From positions 7,980,001 through 8,032,500 of the forward strand of contig CM069765.1 in assembly GCA_036169595.1 (NCBI GenBank): DNA of 52,500 nt, given 5' to 3'. The notes under the pieces are model-generated. The model saw nothing but the letters and a program-made list of their open reading frames with translations, had not been told where the DNA came from and did no database searches. This DNA is from Dictyostelium firmibasis. Its lineage: Eukaryota; Evosea; Eumycetozoa; Dictyosteliales; Dictyosteliaceae. Of this stretch, positions 44,464-52,500 are shown piece after piece; the first letter of the stretch is position 1; each line of letters opens with the position of its first letter. The translations under genes were made by a program, and so were the position numbers.

Positions 44464-45426
44464 ATGTTAAGAAGAAATGCACGTTTAAGACAAGAATATT
44501 TATATAGAAAGAATTTGGAGGGAGCAGATAAAGAAGATTATGAAAAAAAGAGAAGAATTAAGAAGGCATTGGACGAAGGTAAACCAATCCCAACAGAATT
44601 GGTTGATTTTGAATTTAAACATAGAGATGAGATGAAATTAGATCAATTGGATGGTAAAAACCCAAAATCATCAATTGATGATGAATATGCGCGTGCAGGT
44701 ATTCAAGACCCAAAGGTATTAGTAACAACAAGTAGAGAACCAAGTTCACGTTTAATTCAATTTACAAAGGAATTAAGAATGTTATTCCCAAACTCTCAAA
44801 AAATGAATAGAGGTGCACATGTCGTCAAAGAATTAGTTGACGCATGTCGTGCCAATGATGTAACTGATTTAGTGATTGCACATGAACATCGTGGCGAACC
44901 TGTTGGTTTAGTAATTTCACATTTACCATATGGTCCAACTGCTTATTTTGAAATTAAAAATTGTGTTATGATTCATGATATCGAAGAAGCAACACCACCA
45001 TCTTTAGCTTTTCCACATTTAATTTTCAATAATTTTACAACTCCATTAGGTGAAAGAGTAATATCAATTTTTAAAAATAATCGAAAATTAATTTAATATT
45101 AATATTAATTTTAATAATCATTCAACCCTTTTTTTTTTTTTTTTTTTTAATTCTAGACTGAAAATATATTAAAATATTTATTCCCAGTACCAAAAGATGA
45201 TAGTAGAAGAGTTGTCACATTTTCAAATGATAATGATTTCATTTCATTTAGACATCATATTTATGAAAAAGATGGTTATAAAAATGTAATTTTAAAGGAA
45301 ATTGGTCCAAGATTTGAATTAAAACTTTATAAAATTCAGTTGGGTACAGTTGATCAAGATGAAGCTGATCTTGAATGGGTATATAAACCATACATGAATA
45401 GTACAAAGAATAGATTGTTCCTTTAA
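44464..45426 (+). CDS. imp4: U3 snoRNP protein Imp4 (Brix domain)
   Basis: Two exons: 44464-45057 and 45157-45426, donor GTAATA, acceptor CTAG, joined between codons, 287 residues. The N-terminal MLRRNARLRQEYLYRKNLEG is the Imp4 signature helix. The Brix domain covers about residues 80-265, with VLVTTSREPSSRL, LPYGPTAYFEIKN, NNFTTPLGER and, in exon 2, KYLFPVPKDDSRRVVTF and GPRFELKLYKIQLGT. Imp4 works with Mpp10 and Imp3 to join U3 snoRNA to the 18S pre-rRNA in the nucleolus. The match is collinear with the human protein to the last residues. Without splicing the first exon would run on into a short junk tail. Confidence 0.95.
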
Positions 45427-45700
45427 AAAAAAATAAAAAAAAAATAGCAAAAAACAAAAATTATAAAAAACCTTTTTGAAACGATGTTTATTGATGTTTA
45501 TATAATTCCAATTTTATTTTCCCCAACAAGAATTCAATTATAAAATTGTAAAATATTTTAAAATTGTTTTTTTTTTAAAGAAATTTATCTCCATTCTCTA
45601 ATTAGAGTTAATTGTTTTTAAATAAAATACAATGTTATTTTTATTTTTTTATTTTAAAAAATTTATTATATAGGAATTTTTTATTTCAAATATAATTGGT

Positions 45701-48700
45701 TTATTTATTAGATGAATCTTCGGATTGAGTTAAATTTGGACGTCTTGATAAGAAATTACTTGTTCTCCCAGATGGAGTAGTTGGTTGAGTTGGACCACCT
45801 TTACTACTTGCCCAACTACCTCCACTACCTGTAAGATGTGGAGATGGTTGTGGAGAGATAGTTGGAGATACAGGAGGTGGAGGTAATGTAAAGGTACCAA
45901 TTAGTGCAGACTGAGTTCTGTCCTTTCTGAAAAGATTAACTGATGAATTTTTAACGAATTTAAAGTTATTTGCCATTGGTAAATTTTCGGTATTTTGATA
46001 GAGGTGTGTTTGATTCAATGGCTCGAAATGGAACTCATAGAATTTTTGGATGGTCATATCATGTTTAAAACTTTCTGTGATATCGGAGATAAGTTTCTTA
46101 CGATTAGTGTATTGATGCTGAGCTTTACTATCACCAGTACTAAGATTCAATAGAGATTGATTTGAATTAACAACTGATAATCTAATGACATTAGAGAGAA
46201 TATGTTTACTGATGATGATTTCATCATTAACAGGACCAGTTTTCATACGATTACTGTGTGCCGCTTTTCTTAGAGTTTTCAAACGGAATAAATTATTCTC
46301 AAGTGGTGTAATAACGATTTGAATTGCATGTGGGAATGATTCCAACAAAGTCTTTTCGTAGACTTCAATTGGACCATCATACCAAATCACAGAGACATTA
46401 GTCTTACTAATGAGTTTTTTCTTATGTTCTTGAGAGACATTATTGGCACCATCACAATTTGGCATCATTGTTGAGACAAAGAAAACAATTTCACGTGAAT
46501 GAGTTGCATAGTATGGTGTGAATTGACCATGAGTTAAATTCTTTTTATCTAAATCACTCAAGAAGCCAGTATGTGTAGAAATTGGTACCAACCAACCTAA
46601 TGACGCTATAAAATCTTGATAGTCTTGAGTGGTATCACTGGTGACATTGTTGTAAATATCATCCTCTGTGACATCACCTTTCTTTACATAAATTATTGGA
46701 ATCTTAATTTGAACTCTCTCAGATACACTATCCAACATATTCAAAGATTGGAAGAATTGAACACTATTCTCCAATGGTGTTAATTTATTCTTATTCTCTT
46801 GATTTAAGAAACCTAAATGTGTCAATAAGATACGAGCTTGTTGTAATTTACAATCACCATTGAATGAACTTTTCAAAATTGGTGGATGTGAGGTGATCGA
46901 TGGACCAAGTGAATATTTATTTGCAGAGAGTTTTTGTTGTTCAACTTGCATTTGGCTATCGATTAATTTTGTGAAATTCTCGTCCATATGTTTTTCAATG
47001 TAGCTTGATAAATCTCCAAACTCTTCAACATTTTCAACGTAGGATGATATGAATGGTTCTTCATTACAATTATATGATCTTTTTATAGCGATAGAGGCTG
47101 TTGTAGAGGATGCTGTAGAAGCATTATCAGTTGAAGAAGTAGCTGGAACTGGATCATCACCTTCATCCATTTGTGGTTCTTTTTCATTTGTGATTGGTTG
47201 TTGAGTTTCGCTAATCTCTCTTTGTTTAAATGGTAAGAAAGCCAATTGTGAATTTACAATAGATTTACCAGACATATCACGAATGATCAAAGTAACATAA
47301 CTATCAGATGGATTTGCACTTGTTGCAGTGAATGGTTGATCAATAACAGTTATAATGATTGAATCACCAATTGCATAAAAACGTAAACTTTGTTCTGATG
47401 GGTAATTCTTTATTCCCAAGTGTTTCTCTGCTTTTGCTTTAATTTGTGCAATGATATCAGACTCAGTTACTTTTGAAGAAGTATTGGTTGGAGTGGCATG
47501 ATATGGATTTGGGAAATAACTGATTTTACTCATAATTGCTTTGAGTGCACATTGTGCGACCTCTTTAACCTTTGGCGAAATATAATTATTAATGTATGGT
47601 TTTGATCTTTTGAACGAACCTGAATTACTACTACTACTAGATGAAGGTGCATTACCACCACTACCACCACTACCACTAGCGCTACCAGTTGATGATGGTT
47701 GTGATGATTGGTTACCACCACTACCAGTTCCACTACCACCACTACCCATTGAAGTGATACCGGCAATAGATGATGAAATTGAAGCATTAGATGATATGAT
47801 ATCATTTGGACTCTTTGCACCCATTGCAACTGATAAAGCATTGAAAACCATATAGAATGTACTTGTATCGGTTAGATAATTACCTTCGAATATCCATGGA
47901 CTTACAACTACCCAATCGGCGATAGTAGAGCAACCCAATGCTATTAAATCTTCAGTTTCTGGTGACATATTTGTCTCTTTACATTTGAAAGTTATGAATT
48001 TACATAGTTTTCTAACGACAGTACTTGCATTCTCTAAAAAGTTTGGAATTCTTTGATGTTGGGCAGCTAAATCCGATAGCAATTGGAAAGAACTCAAGAT
48101 TACATCATGAGACCATTGATTTGTAAATGATGAGCATTTCTTTAAAATTGTATTAATACTTTGATGAATGAAGGCCGATGTGATAGATTTACCGTCTGGA
48201 TAAGGCTTAACATGTTGATGTTGATACTCCAATTGGAAGAACATGATATACCAAATCAATGTCAATAGATTAGATGATGACATTTCAGTATTTAATGCTG
48301 ATAGAATTAAATAAGCTAAATGAGGTTTCAAATCATCATAGGTTGAAATTTCATTTGGTGGTTGAGTTAACTCATTATGTTTACCATCGATAATATCATT
48401 TGGTAATGGTGGATATGGATCAATGGTACGACCTGGGAAGAAGTTATGAAATTTAATAGTCTCATAACGATTTGGTAAACATAAAATCGAACCAAGTATT
48501 TTAATTGCACATCTACGTAACTCTGGATCATTTGTACCTTGAGCTGTTAAAATATGATTTAATGCACGAGTATATGATGGAATAAGTATTCTTGAACCTG
48601 GTAAACCAGAGCTAAAAATATTCTGAGAATGAATGATAGTATCTCTTAGAATTTTGCCATCACACCAAAGTGCTTCACTTATACAAGTGTAAAAACAACT

Positions 48701-50329
48701 TAGATAGATTGGAAGGAATTGAATCTTTCTAGAACATGACAAGAAAATATGTAAGAGTATTTCACTACCCAACGAAATACCCTCATCAAAGCCTGGTTTA
48801 ATGGTTTTAACAGCTTCGAAAATCCAAGAGCCAAAAATGTGTAGAATTGCATTACCATCATTTGTAACCGATAAGAATATTGAAACCAAATGAAATATAC
48901 CAGTTATTGCCTCTGAGAAAATTGAAGGACTTTTAATTTGATTTGGATTACCAATTAAATTTAAAATTCTATTCCATGCATAGTATAGGTACTCTCTATC
49001 AAACTCTATTATTGTTTCATCCAGTCTAATGGTAATAGTTGATTTAGATTGATGATCATTTGTATAGATTGATTGAACTAAAGGAGTTGTCAAAGCTAGA
49101 CATGTTAAATTCCATTGATTAACCGTTGGCATATGATGAAACCAACCTTGAGCATATTTTGATAGTGAATTCCAAAGTGATGGATTCAAAGTTTTAGATT
49201 GTAACCAAACTTCAAATAATGTTTTCAAAAGTAATGGACATAGATTACGTGCTAACATCTCATCACTATTAGAATGAACACCAAGTATACAATCGGTAAT
49301 AGATAACATCAATCTATTCCAATGCTCTAATGTATCAGTTGAGAATGAACGAGAATAATTACCACGTGACATCTCCAAATATATTTGTAATACTTTTTGA
49401 CATAATACTGAATGATTATCGATTAATTCTTTCACTGAAATAGTTGGTAACTGTACATTACCACTATAACTATTGGTACTATATAATGCTGTAGTTGAGG
49501 ATGGTACTGTCATTGATGAATTTGGCATAACTGATTCTCTGTAATGATTTTTTGATCCTTTAACTGTACCACTTGTTTGTTGTGGCTGTTGTTCATTGAA
49601 TCCTCCAACTTCTTGTTGTAAAAATTGTTGTTGTGATGAATCTTTGACTGGTGTGGTTGGGGAAGATGTTATTGTTTGTTGGGGTGGTGAAGATTGTTGA
49701 TAGTTTATACTTAATGAACTACCACTATTACTGCCACCACTATTCTCTTTATCTTTACTATTTAAATTTAAACTACTACCTGATCCTGTATTTGTACCTG
49801 ATAATACTGGTGAATTATTACTACTATTATTTAATTCTCTATTTACGCTAGTATTATTATTGGGGCTGCTACTATTATTGCTATTATTATTATTATTATT
49901 ACCATTATTATTATTATTATTATTATTAATATTATTATTTGATATGCTTAAATAATGTGGATATGATCTTGGTTGAAAAATTAATGTTAAATGTTCAATG
50001 ATTTTCTTATGGAAATATTCATCTTTATCCTCAGTTAATGGCAATGGTTTATGTTTTGGATCGAACAACCATTTTTTATATAGTTCAATACATTGTAGGA
50101 TAATTTGATTATCTTCAATTGGTAATAGGAAACCTTGTTCGGTAATTTCCATAATCCATTGTAAATGTTCTTTACTTGTCACTATAAATTGTGTATTTCC
50201 ATTTGGTGGTTCTAATAAAAAATTCACTGTTTGAAACACTAATATTCTTTTAACTGATAATGGAAAATCTTTTAAAATACCTGTATCTATAATGTTTTGA
50301 AAATTATTAGAAAATGAAGTTGTAATCAT
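45701..50329 (-). CDS. RalGAP beta-subunit-like protein (Rap/Ran-GAP fold)
   Basis: Single exon, 1542 residues. The N-terminal two thirds are helical HEAT-like sequence (KRILVFQTVNFLLEPPNG onward), broken by Asn/Ser tracts at about 115-260 and a Gly/Ser insert near 855-910. The Rap/Ran-GAP region lies at about 1220-1400: FIASLGWLVPISTHTGFLSD, TPYYATHSREIVFFVSTMMP, VSVIWYDGPIEVYE and IVITPLENNLFRLK. This order and length match the beta subunit of the Ral GTPase-activating complex, which pairs with a catalytic alpha subunit. The asparagine-thumb motif of active RapGAPs (HIGND type) is not seen; KLISKTNVSVIW is in its place, as expected for a non-catalytic subunit. The C-terminal tail is Pro/Ser-rich. 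Confidence 0.85.
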   Translation of the reverse strand: MITTSFSNNFQNIIDTGILKDFPLSVKRILVFQTVNFLLEPPNGNTQFIVTSKEHLQWIMEITEQGFLLPIEDNQIILQCIELYKKWLFDPKHKPLPLTEDKDEYFHKKIIEHLTLIFQPRSYPHYLSISNNNINNNNNNNNGNNNNNNSNNSSSPNNNTSVNRELNNSSNNSPVLSGTNTGSGSSLNLNSKDKENSGGSNSGSSLSINYQQSSPPQQTITSSPTTPVKDSSQQQFLQQEVGGFNEQQPQQTSGTVKGSKNHYRESVMPNSSMTVPSSTTALYSTNSYSGNVQLPTISVKELIDNHSVLCQKVLQIYLEMSRGNYSRSFSTDTLEHWNRLMLSITDCILGVHSNSDEMLARNLCPLLLKTLFEVWLQSKTLNPSLWNSLSKYAQGWFHHMPTVNQWNLTCLALTTPLVQSIYTNDHQSKSTITIRLDETIIEFDREYLYYAWNRILNLIGNPNQIKSPSIFSEAITGIFHLVSIFLSVTNDGNAILHIFGSWIFEAVKTIKPGFDEGISLGSEILLHIFLSCSRKIQFLPIYLSCFYTCISEALWCDGKILRDTIIHSQNIFSSGLPGSRILIPSYTRALNHILTAQGTNDPELRRCAIKILGSILCLPNRYETIKFHNFFPGRTIDPYPPLPNDIIDGKHNELTQPPNEISTYDDLKPHLAYLILSALNTEMSSSNLLTLIWYIMFFQLEYQHQHVKPYPDGKSITSAFIHQSINTILKKCSSFTNQWSHDVILSSFQLLSDLAAQHQRIPNFLENASTVVRKLCKFITFKCKETNMSPETEDLIALGCSTIADWVVVSPWIFEGNYLTDTSTFYMVFNALSVAMGAKSPNDIISSNASISSSIAGITSMGSGGSGTGSGGNQSSQPSSTGSASGSGGSGGNAPSSSSSSNSGSFKRSKPYINNYISPKVKEVAQCALKAIMSKISYFPNPYHATPTNTSSKVTESDIIAQIKAKAEKHLGIKNYPSEQSLRFYAIGDSIIITVIDQPFTATSANPSDSYVTLIIRDMSGKSIVNSQLAFLPFKQREISETQQPITNEKEPQMDEGDDPVPATSSTDNASTASSTTASIAIKRSYNCNEEPFISSYVENVEEFGDLSSYIEKHMDENFTKLIDSQMQVEQQKLSANKYSLGPSITSHPPILKSSFNGDCKLQQARILLTHLGFLNQENKNKLTPLENSVQFFQSLNMLDSVSERVQIKIPIIYVKKGDVTEDDIYNNVTSDTTQDYQDFIASLGWLVPISTHTGFLSDLDKKNLTHGQFTPYYATHSREIVFFVSTMMPNCDGANNVSQEHKKKLISKTNVSVIWYDGPIEVYEKTLLESFPHAIQIVITPLENNLFRLKTLRKAAHSNRMKTGPVNDEIIISKHILSNVIRLSVVNSNQSLLNLSTGDSKAQHQYTNRKKLISDITESFKHDMTIQKFYEFHFEPLNQTHLYQNTENLPMANNFKFVKNSSVNLFRKDRTQSALIGTFTLPPPPVSPTISPQPSPHLTGSGGSWASSKGGPTQPTTPSGRTSNFLSRRPNLTQSEDSSNK

Positions 50330-50365
50330 TATTTTTAATTTTTATAATGACTTTTTTTTTTTATT

Positions 50366-50416
<51 letters not shown>

Positions 50417-51079
50417 TAAAAAAAAAATCCAACAAAAGAAAATAAAAAATAAAAATAAAAATAAAAACTTTATTGATATTTGCAATGATAAAATGGTTTT
50501 CACTTACTCTTATCAGATCCCAACAAATGGATAGATGATGCCCAATCTAAAAACATTTTAGGTGTATTTTTTTATTTTTTTTTTTTTTTATTTTTTAATA
50601 ATATTACACATATGAACACACGACCAAATTTTAAAAAAAACTAAAAAAAAAAAAATACCCTCTATTTGAGATCTGTTTCCAAAAACTTATGTAAAAGTTG
50701 GGGTAAAAAAAAAAAAAAAAAGAAAAAAATTTTATTATTATTATAAAATTACAACAAAATCAAAGAATTGAATAAAAAAATATCTGAGAGAAAAAAAAAA
50801 AAAGTTTTTTGCAAAAAAAAAAGAATAAAAAAAAAAAAAAAAAAAAAAAAGAATAAATTAAAAAAAAAAAAATTAAAAAAAAAAAAAAAAAAAAAAAAAC
50901 ATTATTTCTGAAAAAATCTGTGATGCACGAAAAAAAAAAAATTAATTTTTTTTTTTTTTTTTTTTTTTGCAATTTTGTTATTTTTTTTTTTTTTCCCACT
51001 TTATTTATCTTAAAATTAATTTACAAATATTAAACACCACCAGGCAGTGAAAAAAAATGATTTATAAATTTTGAGATGA

Positions 51080-51115
<36 letters not shown>

Positions 51116-51610
51116 ATTTACTTGTTGGTGAGATTTGTTAATTTTTTTTACAAACAACAATTGGAAATATTGTTCCAACGTGATTATCAGTAAAATTACC
51201 AAAAAAAAAAAACAAAACATATCCGTCAACCAGAATTTCAATAAAAACGAAATAAATTTATTTTAAAAATAAGATGAATAATACCAAAAATGGAATTTTT
51301 TATTTTTTTATTTTTTTTGGACAAGTACTCCTTTGCACTCAAAACAAAATGGTCCTGTCCATAGATAAAATTAAAAAAAACCATTATTTCAAATACCATT
51401 AGCAAAGTTTTGAATTATAATGGAATAAATCGACACCAGTATAAACCAATGATTTGAATAATCTCAATGAAAGTAATAAATATGAATATTTTTTTATATT
51501 TTTTTTTTATATTTTTTTTTTTATATTTTATTTATCTTCAAAAGGGGTTGAACACTTTTTTGTTTTTTTTCTATTTTTTTTTCTTTTCTTTTTTTTTTTT
51601 TTTTAAAAAA
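50330..51610. other. Gene-free stretch, 1.28 kb, with a decayed coding patch
   Basis: From 50330 to 51000 it is dominated by A and T runs, including a T run of about 41 at 50370-50410 and a (TA)n block at 51086-51110. From about 51120 to 51480 composition becomes ordinary and the minus strand looks like broken coding sequence, listed separately. Confidence 0.65.
51118..51480 (-). pseudogene. Decayed coding patch, faint aspartic-protease likeness
   Basis: Minus-strand segments include a piece with YTGVDLFHYNSKLC, then YGQDHFVLSAKEYLSKKN, then EILVDGYVL and GNFTDNHVGTIFPIVVCKKN before a stop. The order F-x-L-x-x-x-x-Y-L, then I-L-x-D, then N-H-x-G recalls the C-terminal lobe of pepsin-type proteases, but the likeness is weak. 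The frames are interrupted several times. It is best taken as a relic of unknown family. Confidence 0.3.
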
Positions 51611-52500
51611 TTAAAGGGTATGCTTTCCAACCTTGAAAGCAACACATGTTACGTGATCCATTTTACCTTTATATTCTTTGAGATTATCTGGTAAAGGTTT
51701 ATTAGGGAAATTAACCATGAATTCTCTTGAGGATTTTGTAGTTTCAACACAATGCTCAACCAATTTTTCAGTGATAAATTTAGCGGTGATTGGATCTTGA
51801 TCTTGATCATGGGTTCTAAGTTTTTTCTTGAGGAACTCCTGAGTGTATTTAGTTTTAGCTTCCAAAGCCTTATCAGGTTCCATATCGGACCAATTCTCAT
51901 AGTTCAATTGGAGATCTCTTGGGGTCCAACCAACTGTTTGTGGATCTAAATTATCGTGAACACCATCAGAGATCAACACAATGATATCATTTTCATTACA
52001 TGGTAAAAAGTGAAGACAAAGATTTCTAAGATCAGGTTGACCATTGGCAACGTATGGTCCAAGACGGCCACCTGGATCTTTTGGGTCATCGACATTACCA
52101 CGATTATTCTTTGTGATATCGGTGAATTTCTTTGAGCTTGCAGAGTAATGGAAAGCTTTACAATCACCAACCGATGCACAAATGAAACCCCATTTCGATG
52201 GTGGAGCGTTAATATCCTTTACAACACCACCACTGTTTATAGATGCTGATAAACCATTTGAAGCAATACCACTACCTGTGAGATTACCAAAGTTTGCACC
52301 AATCAATGGTTTATTTACACCGGAACGACCCAATTGTGATGATGGCTCTGGTTTTGAAGCTTCACTTTGTTGAAGTTCAACTAATACACCACCCAACAAC
52401 GTAGTGGTACCAGCCTCCCAAATATCGGATTTACCCTCAACGATACGATTATGTGCATAATTGAAAGCTGATAGGATATGATTGCCAGCATCTTGAACGG
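51611..52500 (-). CDS. PP2C (PPM)-like phosphatase, C-terminal part, cut by window end
   Basis: Open to the right edge; 296 codons are visible, starting in VQDAGNHILSAFNYAHNRIV. PPM family motifs follow in order: WEAGTTTLLGGVLVEL, a Ser/Gly-rich insert of about 55 residues, FICASVGDCKAFHY, DIIVLISDGVHDNLDP and, near the end, KMDHVTCVAF. The Asp residues of GDCKA, SDGVHDN and DHVTC correspond to PPM core positions, including metal ligands. The usual DGHGG box would be left of the visible protein, beyond the window, so catalytic status cannot be judged. The C-terminal insert NYENWSDMEPDKALEAKTKY is not typical of short PP2Cs and suggests a larger PP2C-like subfamily. No intron signals are seen in this part. 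Confidence 0.85.
   Translation of the reverse strand, partial: VQDAGNHILSAFNYAHNRIVEGKSDIWEAGTTTLLGGVLVELQQSEASKPEPSSQLGRSGVNKPLIGANFGNLTGSGIASNGLSASINSGGVVKDINAPPSKWGFICASVGDCKAFHYSASSKKFTDITKNNRGNVDDPKDPGGRLGPYVANGQPDLRNLCLHFLPCNENDIIVLISDGVHDNLDPQTVGWTPRDLQLNYENWSDMEPDKALEAKTKYTQEFLKKKLRTHDQDQDPITAKFITEKLVEHCVETTKSSREFMVNFPNKPLPDNLKEYKGKMDHVTCVAFKVGKHTL

Overview
The window is nuclear DNA of a social amoeba, almost certainly Dictyostelium discoideum. The evidence is extreme A+T content, intergenic runs of 20-50 A or T, short AT-rich GTAAGT/GTATGT introns, AAT- and TCA-encoded Asn and Ser tracts inside genes, and protein sets that match this species. From memory of locus neighbourhoods (aprA, an LMBR1 family member, msh3, kif9) I would place it on chromosome 3, but I could not check that here.

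Layout, left to right. The 3' part of a PhoPQ-related secreted protein gene (aprA-like) is followed by a 1.7 kb gap holding a decayed coding patch. Next come an LMBR1 family membrane protein (+) and, tail to tail with it, a 1395-residue lipase - STAND ATPase - TPR - membrane-anchor protein (-). A tandem pair of short-chain dehydrogenases (+) follows, one with three introns and one with none. Then come a secreted ML-domain lipid-binding protein (-) and ribosomal protein eS26 (-). A long AT-rich gap leads to a RING protein (+) and the mismatch-repair gene msh3 (+). Msh3 converges on the nucleolar rRNA methyltransferase Nop2 (-). After a divergent promoter come a U2SURP/SR140-like splicing factor (+), a kinesin with a membrane helix (kif9-like, +) and ribosomal protein eL19 (+). 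Then come a CH-domain RasGEF (-) diverging from a TRAPPC6 gene (+), a decayed gene with a large hexanucleotide repeat, the U3 snoRNP protein Imp4 (+), a RalGAP beta-like protein (-) and, at the right edge, the C-terminal part of a PP2C-like protein (-).

Most genes are single-copy housekeeping functions: ribosome biogenesis (eS26, eL19, Nop2, Imp4), RNA splicing, DNA repair, membrane traffic (TRAPPC6) and small-GTPase control (RasGEF, RalGAP beta). They are not an operon or a functional cluster. Two cell-cycle type genes, msh3 and the kinesin, each carry an E2F-like site about 110 bases before the ATG.

The item most worth following is the lipase-STAND-TPR protein (5041-9228), whose architecture resembles NLR-like defence and self/nonself proteins of fungi and bacteria. 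Exon boundaries were placed by hand from splice signals, reading frame and family alignment from memory.
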